A stretch of DNA of 64,000 bases from Elephas maximus indicus. Its lineage: Eukaryota > Chordata > Mammalia > Proboscidea > Elephantidae. The stretch lies in the NCBI RefSeq assembly GCF_024166365.1, contig NC_064842.1, forward strand, positions 12,061,001-12,125,000, in the 5' to 3' direction. The notes below the pieces were generated by a model. That model did no database searches. It was not told the origin of the DNA and saw only the letters and a program-made list of their open reading frames with translations. Positions 34,501-46,125 of this stretch are shown in pieces. The position numbers and the translations under genes were made by a program. Each line of letters starts with the position of its first letter. Within the stretch, counting starts at the first letter, position 1.

Positions 34501-35010
34501 CATACAGGTGGTTGCAATGACACCATGAAGGTGATGACCGTTTGCTTGACTGGCTGACGTGTCCCTCACAGATACAGCACAAGTTCATTACCATATTCAC
34601 TTTCCATGAACAGAATAATCATGACTATAACGTTGAGACACGTTTATTTCTAACAGGATTTTCTTTTCTACAGATGAGATGGTGGTACGATGCCCACAGT
34701 GAACACTCATAGTGTGAAGAGATGGGATTCCAGAATTCCCAGCTTCTTCAAGGTTCAGCCAAGAGACAATGAGGAGTTTGACGCCTTGTCCTCACAGGTG
34801 AAGAGCAAATCCTGGTTAATGTCTGTGGTCAACTAGTAAAGCTCAGATGTATGTTTATTAGCCTTCCTTTCTCAAGCTAAATTTTCAACTAAAAGGGCTT
34901 CTTAGAACTGTTAGCCTTGAAAGTAGGTTTGCTGAGCTTGACTCCCTGGTTTGATATGTAATATTTTTAAAATGTAAATATAATTTGCAGAATGTAGATA
35001 TACTTTAATT
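34501..35010. other. No recognised feature
   Basis: No repeat or gene was recognised. Confidence 0.35.
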
Positions 35011-35011
35011 T

Positions 35012-35195
35012 CCAAGTCCCTGGGTGATGCAACGGAACGGTTGGTGGTTTCAGTCCACCCAGAGGTGCCTGGGAGGAAAGGCCTGGTGATCTGCTTCTGA
35101 AAAACCAGCCACTGAAAACCCTGTGGAGCACAGTTTTCCTCCGACACATAGGGATGGCCATGAGTCAAAGTCAACTTGGCAGCTACTGGTTTGTT
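35012..35195 (+). mobile_element. Type B AfroSINE with head deletion
   Basis: Starts CCAAGTCCCTGGGTGATGC and jumps from box-A-like sequence directly to GGTTGGTGGTTTCAGTCC, so about 25 bp of the tRNA-like head is missing. Body and tail are present. Confidence 0.88.
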
Positions 35196-35796
35196 TATTT
35201 TTTGGTTATAAAGAAGATAAATGCCCTCGTCTGAAGAAACCATTGGTCATAGGAATTATGAATTTTCCGTTTTTCCCTTAGCATAGATATTAACCCTAAG
35301 AGATCAATGCAACACCCCTTCTCCTCTGGCAGAGCAGAGCTTGAGGGACAATGTGCCAGACGGTCCCAGTCGTTCAGTTTCTTGGGGCCCGGGGTGGCAG
35401 GAGGGAGTTCTTCCTACTGCAAGTCACAGAGTCGACACCAGTGAGGGACTCAGGTGCCTTGTCCTGCAGCGGTGTAAGGGCCAAGATGGAAAGGCATGTC
35501 AAGCCAGGCTGCCAATCTGGAGGCTTAGCTCAGCAATGGAACAAAAGTAAGGTCAAAAAAAAGGGAGGGTAGGCAACCAGGATAAATGCCAGTGTCTATA
35601 CCTGCGGGGGCATCTTGGAGTCAGCATGCATCTGCCAACATAAGTCAGGTCCACTTAAGTGGATTAGGACAATATAATACTGTGGTAGTTGTCTGGCTTC
35701 TGCAATATGCTTCATCCATATGTTTTTGAATATGTTGCTTAAAACGTGCAGCTCTGTCCTTTTAATATGGAATCAAGAAGGCGTGGTGCGGGACTG

Positions 35797-36012
35797 ACAC
35801 CAAAAAGGCCTGCTTCTGTCAAGCTGCCTCCGACTCGTGGCAACCCCAGGTAGTACAGAGCAGAACTGTGCTCCACAGGGTTTTCAAGGCTGTAACCTTT
35901 AAGGAAGCAGACTGCCAGGACTTTCCTCCATAGAGCTGCTGGGTCCATTTGAACCACTAACCTTTAGGTTAGCAGCCGAGAGCAAACCTTTTGCATCACC
36001 CAGTTGTCCCAG
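35797..36012 (-). mobile_element. Type A/B hybrid AfroSINE
   Basis: Tail CTTCTGTCAAGCTGCCTCC, middle block with GCTGTAACCTTTAAGGAAGC (long type A style), and head ending TTTTGCATCACCCAGTTGTCCC (type B style). It may be a distinct subfamily or a mosaic. Confidence 0.8.
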
Positions 36013-36019
36013 TGTGGGA

Positions 36020-36160
36020 CTTGTTGTTGGGTACCATCAAATCGATCTCAACTCATAGCAACTGCATGTGACAGAGGAGAACTGCCCCATAGGGTTTTCT
36101 TGGCCGTAAACTCCACAGATGCAGACCACCAGGTAGCAGTTACGTAATCAGCTGCCCTGC
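36020..36160 (-). mobile_element. Partial SINE copies
   Basis: GTTGTTGGGTACCATCAAATC starts a tail with a body fragment up to about 36140. A further tail scrap (AACCCACTGCCATTGAGTC) lies at 36360-36400. Confidence 0.75.
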
Positions 36161-36179
36161 CTGTAGGCAAGCTTCCTTC

Positions 36180-37240
36180 GTCCACCGCCAGCAGATGAAG
36201 GCCTATGCCCAAAGGCTTTCCTCAAGGAATCCAAAGAAGACAATCCCACATCTTTCCCAGGTAATTTTCCCAGAAACCGGAATGTGTTTACTGAGAGAAA
36301 CCCCTCCTTCTGGGGTTTGTGCTTCCCAACTGTGAAATCACCAAGCTGATACTCGTTTTAACCCACTGCCATTGAGTCAATTCCAACTCATAGCGACACT
36401 TTTACCTCTGCCATTTTGCCATGATTTTTACTATATTTTTCTAGTGACCTTTTTTAATTAAGCTTTTCAAATGCATCAAATTTGCTTTTATTTCCAGGGG
36501 CACCAAAACAGGGACTATGCACTTAAAAGTGTATGCCGCTGAGCCAGTGGAATCAGTTACGTCTAAACTGGGCTTAATTTTGTTTATCAGCCACGAAGAC
36601 GGAAGCTTTCTGACATATAGCTCAGGGCAGGGGCTCAATAAGAAGCCAGGAAGGTGAGCAACGGAGTCTGCTCAAGACCTGGGGTACGCAGGCTCGCACT
36701 TAAATCTCCCCGTTCGTCAGGTCACCGTCTTAAGTGTCACAAAGTTTGCCAACCATTCCAACAACACTCCTCTGAGTCCCTTCCTCAGAGAAAGAGCTGG
36801 AGATACTGCCAAGAGAGTCACTATCTTTGTTCTGAAAAATGGATCCCAGCCACCTTTGTGCACCTCTACCTGGGTGGGATTACTTCTCTAAACCAGCTTA
36901 TGGAGAGTCCTACACTGGTAGACTTGTAGCCTGTGTCTTTAGAAGCAGGAAGCTGCTCTCAGCCTCCCAGTCACCTTCCACCCTTCAACACCACTTCCAC
37001 CCCAAGCACATGCACAGAGATAAGGCCACGGACAAACAGCTATTGGCCTCCCGGAGAAAGTGTGGCCCTATCTGCAGCACTGTGGAGATGCCATTTGCAT
37101 TTCCCATTTTGAATCATCTTATTAAGGCAGGAATTGATTGAGTCCAGCAGAGACATAGCAAATATCCCTCCCAGACATTTCCTCTATTTTGCAGATTCCT
37201 TCAATGAATCCAGGGCTAATAGTAGTAACAGCAGTATGAA
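36180..37240. other. No gene recognised apart from a SINE scrap
   Basis: Open frames of 65-100 aa carry no motifs. Confidence 0.35.
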
Positions 37241-37249
37241 CAGTAATGT

Positions 37250-37442
37250 AAGTGCCAGTTGCTGCTGAGTACATTCCAACTTAGTGACAACCCCATTAAC
37301 TGTGTTCCACGGGGTTCTCGATGGCTTATGTTTCAGAAGCAGATCACCAGGCCTTTCTTCCAAGGCACCTCTGGCTGGACTGGAATGTCCAATTTTTGGG
37401 TTAGCAGCCAAACATATTAACCATTTACACCACCCAGGGATT
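37250..37442 (-). mobile_element. Type B AfroSINE
   Basis: Reverse copy from AGTGCCAGTTGCTGCTGAG to CATTTACACCACCCAGGGA. It stands directly before a type C SINE in the same orientation. Confidence 0.88.
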
Positions 37443-37446
37443 TCAG

Positions 37447-37732
37447 ACGTTGTTATTAGCTGCCATTAAGTCAGCCCCCAACTCATGGCGACCCCATGCA
37501 CAATGAGATCGGACTGTTGTGATCCCATAAGATTTTCAGTGGCTGATATTAAAAGCCTTTCTTCCTAGTCCATCTCAGTCTGGAAGCCCCACTGAAACCT
37601 ATTCAGCGTCATAGCAACACGCAAGCCTCCAGTGACAGATGGGTGGTGGCTGTGCTTGAGGCGCATTGGCCAGGAATCAAGCCTGGTCTCCTGCATGGAA
37701 GGTAAGAATTCTACCACTGAGCCATGACTGCC
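37447..37732 (-). mobile_element. Type C SINE (tRNA-Gly-like head, best preserved)
   Basis: Read on the minus strand it starts GGGCAGTCATGGCTCAGTGG (head near 37713-37732). It passes through TAGAATTCTTACCTTCCATG and a box-B-like GATTCCTGGCCAATGCGCC, and ends with the RTE-type tail and GTTATTAGCTGCC. The head closely follows cytosolic tRNA-Gly (GCC type) in A box, anticodon arm and acceptor end. Confidence 0.88.
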
Positions 37733-37734
37733 CT

Positions 37735-38010
37735 CAGTAATAGTAATAGCTACCATCTATTGGATGCCTCCTATGTATTACATGTTGTTCTGGGTACTTT
37801 ACATATGAAATTTATAATCCTCACAGGTGCCCTCTTAGTTAAGTTTTTGTTTAGTCTTCTACTGAAGCTGAAATGGAGGCTCAGAGAAGGGTGGAAACGT
37901 GCTCAAGGTTGCACTGCTCCCAGCAGTGAGATAGAGCCAGGACGCAGGCCCAGCTCCATCTCGGTCCAAAGCCCGGGCTCTTCCCACTGCACCACATCCA
38001 GGTCCTTCAC
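37735..38010 (-). repeat. MIR SINE
   Basis: Reverse MIR: CATCTATTGGATGCCTCCTATG, ACTGAAGCTGAAATGGAGGC, GGTTGCACTGCTCCCAGCAG and a head ending TTCCCACTGCACC. Confidence 0.7.
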
Positions 38011-38575
38011 ACGGCGAGAACGAGGTGGAAAAAGGAACACGGGTTCCAATTCCCTGTGTCAGCTCACTAAATCTCCTTGGATATAATTTATGGCCTGCAG
38101 TACTTGGTTGAAATAGAGTTAGCTTCTTTTATGACTTTGTCTCTTCCTCGCAGATATCCGGCTGTCTTCTCTGAGTGCTTTTCTCTTTCCTTACTCCACA
38201 GCGAGCATGTGGACGTTTGCACAGATTACTAACACCCCTCATTTCCATCTCACCAAGGCACAAGTCACAGTGCTTCCATCGTTTATGCCCCTATTGCTTT
38301 GCCAATTTTATGTCTCCTTTTTTTTTTTTTTTTGTCAGTTCAGCCACATAGAATAAAGATGCACTTGTTCTATAATTGAAAATGGATCTGGTGACAGAGG
38401 GTTAGTCGTGCAGTCTGTGGGGAGGACGGGTCCTGGGGACATTTCATTCCTTCCTTACGGTGAATGGCTTCACAGTACGCTGTGAATGCAAGGATGCAGC
38501 CCCTAGAAGCCTGACTTAATAAAGCATTTAAAAAAAAAAAAAACAGGGGCTACAAGAAGTGGAGAGGATTACCAA
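38011..38575. other. Unassigned; poly(T) and poly(A) runs
   Basis: A T run at 38319-38333 and an A run at 38529-38543 are present; the latter follows AATAAAGC (38519-38526) and could be a retrotransposed tail of an unrecognised insert. Confidence 0.4.
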
Positions 38576-38578
38576 ACT

Positions 38579-38728
38579 ATGTTGTTGTTAGGTGCCATCA
38601 AGTTGGTTCCGACTCATAGCGTGTCTGTCAGTGTGTCATTCTGTGGGGGCTTGCATGTTGCTGTGATGCTGGAAGCTATGCCACCGGTATTCAGATACCA
38701 GCAGGGTCAACCATGGAGGACCAAACTA
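38579..38728 (-). mobile_element. RTE copy with inverted 5' part
   Basis: Positions 38580-38621 are an RTE 3' tail in reverse (GTTGTTGTTAGGTGCC...CGACTCATAGC). From 38622 the RTE leader (GTGTCTGTCAGTGTG...TGCATGTTGCTGTGATGC) runs in the opposite sense. See the finding on twin priming. Confidence 0.8.
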
Positions 38729-38800
38729 TAGGCTCTGTTATTTAATAATAAGCTTCTGCATCTCTAGATTAGCTTTCATTTTATGAACCTAAGCTTTTAC

Positions 38801-39195
38801 AGGAGCCCTGGTGGCACAGCAGTTAAGTGCTCAGCTGCCAGTGGAAAGGTCAGCAGTTCGAACACACCAGCCACTCCATGGAAGAAAGATGTGGCAGTCT
38901 GCTTCTGTAAAGATTACCAAAAAAAAAAAAACCCAAGCCCATTGTCATCAAGTCGATCCTGATTCATAGTGAACCTATAGGACGGAGGAGAGCTGCCCCG
39001 CAGGGTTTCCACAGAGCGGCTGGTGGATTCCAACTACCAACCTTTTGGTTAGCAGGCAAGATCTTAACCACTGTGCCACCAGGACTGCTCTGTAAAGATT
39101 ACAGCCTTGGAAACCATAGGGGACAGTTCTACTCTGTCCTATAGGGTCACTATGAGTCGGAATTGACTTGACAGCAATGGGCTTGGTTTTTGTTT
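38801..39195 (+). mobile_element. Type A AfroSINE, long form, split by another SINE
   Basis: Left part 38801-38917 (GGAGCCCTGGTGGCACAGC head to TGTAAAGATTAC) and right part 39103-39195 (AGCCTTGGAAACC to the tail CTATGAGTCGGAATTGAC) make one element when the inner SINE at 38918-39088 is removed. Confidence 0.95.
38918..39088 (-). mobile_element. Type A AfroSINE inserted in a SINE
   Basis: Reverse short-form copy with a 13-A run at its 3' end. Flanked by the exact 14-bp duplication TCTGTAAAGATTAC at 38904-38917 and 39089-39102, which is part of the host SINE. Confidence 0.95.
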
Positions 39196-39234
39196 GGTTT
39201 ATATTTTTGGTTATAAAACATGGCTCCATTTGAC

Positions 39235-39470
39235 CTCTAACATCCTCCCCTCTTCCTACTTTCTCTCCTGCCCTAATTCTCTCTCCCCTGGCTCATCTCT
39301 CCCATCCTTTGGAACTCATTTTAAATAAAAACTACCCCCCATGGAAGTCTGCCCTGACTCTCCAGGGCTGGGTTAGGCGATACTTTAATAGGCCCCCAAA
39401 GCACTGTCTGCTCCCCCATCACAGCTCTTTAAGATCTGGCTCCCAGTCTTCCTTCCACTGTTAACCAGAT
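39235..39470 (+). repeat. L2-type LINE 3' fragment
   Basis: Blocks CCATGGAAGTCTGCCCTGAC and AAAGCACTGTCTGCTCCCCC follow the L2 3' theme. Confidence 0.5.
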
Positions 39471-41560
39471 CCTAGGAGATGTGCCCATGTCCATGAAAAC
39501 AAACCATCATGTGATGATCCATCCAACAATGTGGTCTTGCAGCTCATGGATCTCCCTAACTCCACTCACAGTCACCTCAATGCATTTGGACTACCATGCT
39601 CATGATCACACTGTGGGTTTAATCATCACCCCAAATCCACTCTTTGGCCATATTCTCCTGAGTCTCCTCATTTCCTCATCCCTACCTCACTTCCTCCCTT
39701 ACCTCACAGAGTATTCCAGTCTCTTTCCTCCTCCATTGTTTTGCAACCAGCTGCACTTTTCCCTTCCAGCAGACCTACATCCCCAGATGGTTATCTGAAC
39801 TCTCCTCTGGCTGGTAACCTCCATTAAATTGCATCCTTATCTTTCTACCACATCTGCTCAAGAAAATCCCAATTCTGAATCAATGCACCAGTCCCCTTCT
39901 CCATCCCTATAACCACCAGCTACATGCTGCTGATAAAAACAAGGAAGCTTACGGTTGGAACCTCAACATATTCAAGGCTTCCAAATTCATCTGAGCCTCC
40001 GGCACCACCCATCAAACCTTTTATTTGTCCTTGGTCAGCACCCTCTTCCATTTCTCCCAGTAATTATTCCAGATGTTTACCATTCCAAGTTTCCTATCCA
40101 GCCCTCAGATACCTCTTGTCTAATGGATGATCTTGCCTCATACTTCATCAGTGAAACTAAGGTTATGAAGTATGATCTCCTTCATCCTATCTATTAACTC
40201 ATTACATTCATACCAGTTTTGACTCCTTCCCTCCAACCTAAAAAAATGTAGTATGCATCCTCCCGTTAGTGGTCAACCACTTGGGACCATGCTCCCATCT
40301 CCTTCAACAGCATCTCCTCCAGAACCTTTTCTGTAAGTTATCCCACCTCCTAGCTCTTCCATGGAGAACATGAAAGAATCATAGGCAGCATCCCAGTCTT
40401 CAAAGAACTTAAAATCTACTTGGAAAAATAAGATTAAGAGGCTTTGAGCCAAATACTAGGGCAGATGAGCTGGAGAGGTAAAATCCTCAGCCTAATGCAG
40501 CCTCGTGATTCCATCACCCAATCATAAAAAGCCAGGACCGCAGGGGACCACAAGGTTATCGGATACTCCTGTGCCAGGCAGGCATCTAACTAAATGGACC
40601 AAAAAAGTTAGTTGTCTTGCTTCTCATTAGAAAGCTCCAGAGACAGAAATTCCAACAAGATTCTGTCCCAAATTGGCAGTCGCACTGCCCTTAGCATTCA
40701 GGAGGGGTATATTTTGATGGCGACCCAACCCTTTCAGTTTTCTCCAATTTCTTAAAATACCTCACTCAAAAAGACCAAGAGGCAATCAACTAAAATTGCT
40801 TTGTAGAAATGAATAATGTGAAACTCTGGAAAGGCACAGTCAGCCCCAGGGCTAACAGGGCTATGATAGCTCAGTTTCTTCTTAGAGAACTTGATGGCCT
40901 CCAGGAGATAACCTAAAAGAGTTGGGCGGCTTTTGCCTGGTAGCTGAGGGTAACCTGAGCATTTCTGGAGACTGAGATACACACACACACGCACACACAC
41001 GCACGCACAAGCTTATCTCCCAACCACAATCTCTAACATCTCTCTCTCCCTCTGCTTTTCCATTTCCCCCTGGGAGGTCCAGTCTGGAGCCTTGGAATTT
41101 GCCTGGTCTGCTTGGTGGAAGTTGTTCAACCCTGTTCCAGTGACTGACTGATGCTTTGCAACAAGGTCCTGGTCAGTCGGCCAAAACCAATTTAAGGAAC
41201 CACAAGGCTCATGCTCTTTGTTGACCATGCAGCAACTCCACTTTTCCTCTAGCCTGCAGCATCATGCATTGCCACAGAAGGATATCAGAGCCTGAAAGCC
41301 AGGACCAGAGCTGCCCAGGGGCCGCCGGTGCTCCCTAAAGAAGGCCGCTGCCAATGAATCTGAGACTTTCTGCAACAGTCATTAGTAGAGTAAAGCTATG
41401 TTTTAAAGTTCCTGCCCCTATTGTACAGCCAAACTTTATGTCCAAGATATATATCCCCTAGATTATCCACTCCCAAAATAGTTTTCCTTCTTGGAGGATT
41501 TAGTCACTAAAGTGCATGCAGAAGTCTTGAAGGTACTGTAGATAGTGTGATGGTATATTT
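39471..41560. other. No gene; pyrimidine-rich unassigned DNA and a CA run
   Basis: Positions 39480-40350 are persistently C/T-rich on the plus strand and could be an unrecognised LINE fossil. A (CA)n run is at 40978-41006. Frames up to 105 aa have no motifs. Confidence 0.35.
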
Positions 41561-41564
41561 TGTT

Positions 41565-41860
41565 TTGTTTTTTTTCATTTTTATTGTGGCAAAATATATA
41601 TAACAAAACATCTGCCATTTCAACCATTTTTATATGTACAATTCAGTGACATTAACTGCATTCGTCGTGTTGGGTAATCAGCATCACTATTCATTTCCAA
41701 ATTTTTCCATCACTCTTAACAGAAACTTAGTACCCCTTAAGCAATATCTTGCCATTTACCCCTCCCACTTGCCCCTGGTAACCACTAATAAACTTTGGCC
41801 AATATGCATTTGCCTGCTTTAGGTATTTCATATAATTGGGATCATAAATAATAATAAAGT
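41565..41860 (-). mobile_element. Old L1 3' end (minus)
   Basis: The blocks TTTATTGTGGCAAAATATATA, ATATGTACAATTCAGTGAC and CCCCTGGTAACCAC are the antisense of a common mammal-wide L1 3' UTR. Confidence 0.75.
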
Positions 41861-42490
41861 ATCATTGGAATCTCAGAATCAAAGAATACTACAGAATCAG
41901 AAGCCACCTCCTCCCCCATTCCATCGAAGGAAACACTTCTACCTCACCTTGAAGAGAAGCACTTGCTGTCTCATGGCATACTTCCAGTGATAAAAGGCCA
42001 CAGTTTTTCCAGGAATCCCATTCCATCCCAACTTCCTTCCTTCCTGACCCAAGTTCCATCCCACATTTAAAATAAAAGCATTAGAATTTAAAGAGTCAAC
42101 TAAAAATAGGGCAGACATAATAAGACATAGCTCTGCTCGGATCAAGGCCACAGGCTGTCCTGGGAAGCAGGTAGCAGACAGTAAAGTATTGATACTGTCC
42201 ACCTGAAGACAGGTCAGAATATATCACCAGGCCCAAAGCCTCCCAAAGCAGAGTGGCCAGGTGCATGCTAGGAAAGACTTCAAGGAGGCCTCCAGAGAGA
42301 TCCTCAAGACCACCTCACCACAGTTTGATAATTCTGCTGCCTAGCCCAGTAACTCACCAAATTACGGCATAATCCTTGCACAGTGCACAGTGACATGGAG
42401 AACCGTGCCAACAGTCCCGATAATGCTGACCAAAACATACCTTGACATACACAAATGATCACCTGGATAATTCAGGAAAAAGAATTGGAA
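41861..42490. other. No recognised feature
   Basis: No repeat or gene was recognised. Confidence 0.35.
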
Positions 42491-42496
42491 AGAGGG

Positions 42497-42915
42497 TGTG
42501 ATGGGTAATTTTATGTGTCAACTTGGCTCAGCTACAGTGCCCAGTTGGTTTGGTTAAGCATTAATCTAGATGTTGCTGTGAAGATAGTTTGTAGATGTGG
42601 TTAATATTTGCAACCAGTTGACTCTAAATTAAGGAGATTACCCTCGATAATGTGGGTAGGCCTCATCCGGTCAGTTGAAGGCCTTAAGAGCAAAAACTGA
42701 GATATCCCAAAAAGAAAGAATTCTGCCTCAAAACTAACATGGAAATCCTGAGTTTCCAGACTGCCAGTCACCCCTAAAGATTTTGGACTTGCAAGTCTCC
42801 ACAATCTCATGAGCCAATTCCTTAAATTAAATCAATCAATCTCTCAATAGACAGATCAATAGATAATCCTATTGGTGTTGTGGTTCTTGTTCTCTGGGGA
42901 ACCCTGATTAAAATG
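42497..42915 (+). repeat. LTR-like repeat, family 2, older subfamily
   Basis: It starts TGTGATGGGTAATTTTATGTG, passes GTAGGCCTCATCCGGTCAG and CTCATGAGCCAATTCCTTAAA, and ends CTCTGGGGAACCCTGATTA. Same block order as 9519 and 14660, but diverged. Confidence 0.6.
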
Positions 42916-44021
42916 AGGGGTCGTCTGAATGACTGGTTCTCTATTCCACTCAGGTTGGAAAAGCTGATCCCTAAAAAGTAAGATGGCACAAGATAGCCCT
43001 TTTCCCACTCAGCAGGAATCCTTTTCAGTAGTCTCTTCCGAGAGGATTATTCTCCATATGCTGCGATATCAACATAAAAGACTTCCCCTTACCAATCAGT
43101 TCATCCAATGATCCTATCAAATGGTGAGCTACTGTCTTTCACTCTGACTAACTGTCATGCTAATCTATGTAAAAGAAACTCTCACCATGACAAACTCCGG
43201 ACTCAAGTTCAGAGTTCTGAAAAGAATAAATCAATAGCCACTGGTGATTTAAAAAAAAAAAAAAAAAGCTATATGGAATCAATGTCTAAGAAAATGAGGC
43301 AAGGAAAGAGAAGAAAGAGAACTCAGAAGGGTAAAGCCTGGTTGGTGAAAATGGATAGTGAGATAACAGGCTTGAAGCATGTTGTTTGTGGTTAATCATG
43401 GGTCTCTGAAGCTATAAACCCTTCTTCAGGAGATAAAAGAGAAGAGTTCAAGACAGGGTTTGTACCAATAAAAGCACACTAGAGACACGGAGTTTAGAAG
43501 GCACCACTGAAGAAAGTGCATTACTGTCGTCATTTAGGGTTCTGCGATCCATCTCTTCTGATGTCTCCCTCTGGGAGCGGCATTGAGCATTTTAAATATT
43601 CCGTGATGTTAAACCTTGATGATAATGTGATTTATTCCAAATAGTCCTTGATTCCCTTAACAGCCCTTTATGAATCCATCATACGTTAATTTGTCCAAGA
43701 TCTTGAACCTTTCTTTAATTTCAGCCTGTGCCACATTTTGGAGAATGAACATTCCATAAAATACATTGTATAAAGGTTTTCTTTGTATTTGTCCTTAAAC
43801 CACTTCTCTCGGCTTTAAGAGGTACTTCTAAATCCTATTAATCTGAGATTTTATATCAAGTCCATGTCGGTGCCATCCAAGTCCTTTGCAATTCTCTGAA
43901 CTTCTAGTCTACCTCCCTTAACCTACAGGTAGACTAGAAGTCTGCCAGGCTGAAATCAGCCAAGCCAAATTGCTCTTATTGTTTCTGCTTGGACAGTCTT
44001 CACAATAGGTGACTGTCTACT
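42916..44021. other. No gene; hairpin near 43900
   Basis: Contains an 18-A run at 43250-43267 and the inverted repeat listed separately. Otherwise unassigned. Confidence 0.4.
43900..43941. repeat. Perfect 15-bp inverted repeat
   Basis: Arms ACTTCTAGTCTACCT (43900-43914) and AGGTAGACTAGAAGT (43927-43941) are exact reverse complements around a 12-nt loop. It could form a stable hairpin in DNA or RNA. No repeat family explains it, and there is no T-run terminator or mature small-RNA signature that I can point to. Confidence 0.9.
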
Positions 44022-44036
44022 AGAAATTACTTTAGG

Positions 44037-45711
44037 ATCAACAGATGAATGGATAAACAAACTGTGGTACCTACACACAATGGAATACTACATGACAATA
44101 ATAATAACAAAGAATCTGCAAAACATCTCACAATATGGATGAATTTGGAGGACATTATGCTAAGTGAAATAAGTCAACCATGAAAGGACAAATATTATAA
44201 GAGAACACCATTATTTAAAAAACAAGGAAAGGTTTACACACAGAGAAAAAAAAAATTCTTTGATGTTTACCATGAATGGGAGGGGAAGGAGGGAAAATTA
44301 CTAACTAGATAGAGGACATGTGTTAATATTAGTGAAGGGAAAGGCCACACACAATATAGGGGAAGTCATTACATGACCAAAGCAAAGGAAGACACTGAGA
44401 CAAATGCAAGAATAAAGGGCAACTATGGTAACTTTTTTTTTTTTTTTATGGTAACTACGCACTGAGTTGTTTTTTTAGTTATGGTAACTACAGAAACCCT
44501 GGCAGCATAGTGGTTAAGAGCTACAGCTGCTAACCAAAAGCTGGCAGTTCAAATCCACCAGGCACTCCTTGGAAACCCTATGGTGCAGTTCTACTCTGTC
44601 CTGTAAGGTCGCTGTGAGTTAGAATCGATTCAGCAGCAACAGGTTTTTCTGGTTCATGGTAGCTACTATAACATAGATAATCCTGCAACAATAGGACTAA
44701 CAAATGATTATTTTTAGGTGGATACATAGTTAGATAGGTATGCCAAAGAGGTGTGGGAGGGTATAAGACAGCACACCCACCTGCATATAGGTTTGGTTCT
44801 GGATATTTCTACATACATAATTGTAGGTGCTGCATGTATATTAATACAGACAATAGAGCACACAAGGGGCACAGTCATGAAAACTTCTTAGACATAACCA
44901 CACACCTCACGGGATGAAGTTCCCAGGCTTGAAGGCAAAGGACCATAGACTCAAGGGACATCTACATCAATTGGCACAACATAGTTCATAAAGGCAATGT
45001 TCTACACCCTATTCTGGTGAGTAGCATCTGGGTTCTTAAAAGTTTGCAAGAGGCCATCTAAGATACAACTATTGCTCTCTTTCCATCCAGAGCAAATGAG
45101 AGTGAGGAAAACCAAAGACACAAGGGAAATATTAGTCCACTAATGGACCACAAGTACCACAGCGTCCACCAGCCTGAGACCAGAACAACTAGATGGTACC
45201 TACCCACTACCACCAACCACTCTGACAGGGATCACAATAGAGGGTCCCAGACAGACAGGGATAAAAATGTAGAACAAAATTCAAACTCACTGAAAAAAAA
45301 AAAAACGGACTTACTGATCCGACAGAGACTGGAGGGACCCCCGAGACTACAGCCCCCAGACCCCCTGCTAACTCAGAACTGAAGCGACTCCCAAAGTTCA
45401 CCTTTCAGCCAAAGATTAGACAGGTTGTATAAAACAAACAATAGCGCATGTGAGGAATGTGCTGCTTAGTTCAATCACATATTGGAGACCAACTGGGCAA
45501 CACCTGCTCAAAAGCAAAGACGGTAGGGCAGGAAGGACAGGAAAATGGACTGATGGAAATGGAGAACCCAGAGTGGGGAAGGGGAGAGTGCTGACACATG
45601 GTGGGGATTGCAACCAATATCACAAAACAATTTGTGTGCGAATTGTTGAATGAGAAACTAATTGCTCTCCAAACTTTCACCTAAATCAAAATAGAAATTT
45701 AAAAAAAAAAA
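44037..45711 (+). mobile_element. 5'-truncated L1 (outer of a nested pair)
   Basis: It starts in the last part of ORF2 (text parallel to 57130-57300: GATGAATGGATAAACAAACTG) and runs through the L1 3' UTR to an A run at 45701-45711. Exact 15-bp target duplication AGAAATTACTTTAGG at 44022-44036 and 46138-46152, the right copy lying beyond the inner L1. A SINE interrupts it at 44492-44655. Confidence 0.93.
44492..44655 (+). mobile_element. Type A AfroSINE inside the L1
   Basis: Head AAACCCTGGCAGCATAGTGG, tail CGCTGTGAGTTAGAATCG. Target duplication ATGGTAACTAC (44481-44491) and ATGGTAGCTAC (44656-44666), 10 of 11. Confidence 0.95.
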
Positions 45712-46125
45712 TCTAATTCACAAAAAAGATCAGACTTACTGACAGAGACTGGAGGAACCTTCAAGACTATGACCCTAAGACACCCTTCTGACCTAGAACA
45801 GAAGCCAATCCCAGAGACCACCTTTCAGCCAAACAATAGACAGACCCATAAAATGAACAATAACACCCAAAGGAAGAATCTGTTCCTTAGAATAATCAAT
45901 TTTACAAGATCAAAAGGACAACATTTGCCCAAAAGTAAAGATGAGAAGGCAGGAAGGGGTAGAAGATCCAGACGAAAGGAAACGGGGAACCCAGGGTGGA
46001 CATGGGGAGAGGGCTGACACATTATGGGGAATGCAACCAATGTTACAGAACACTATATGTACAAACTATCAAATGAGAAATAAAGTGCTCTGTAAACTTT
46101 CACCTAAAGCACAATAAAAAAAAAA
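45712..46125 (+). mobile_element. Short L1 3' UTR inserted in the tail of another L1
   Basis: A second copy of the L1 3' end (ACTTACTGACAGAGACTGG, TGTAAACTTTCACCTAAAGC, CACAATAAAA, A run). The flanking sequence AAATTTAAAAAAA (45695-45707) against AAATTTGAAAAAA (46126-46138) looks like its own target duplication, inside the outer duplication. Confidence 0.9.

Noticed and set aside
37660..37732. Possible tRNA-Gly gene on the minus strand
   Set aside because: The tRNA-like sequence continues directly into the type C SINE body and tail, and several copies share this; it is a SINE head, not a tRNA gene.
38529..38545. A-run after AATAAA as a processed pseudogene tail
   Set aside because: No upstream open frame or recognised gene sequence and no flanking duplication found.
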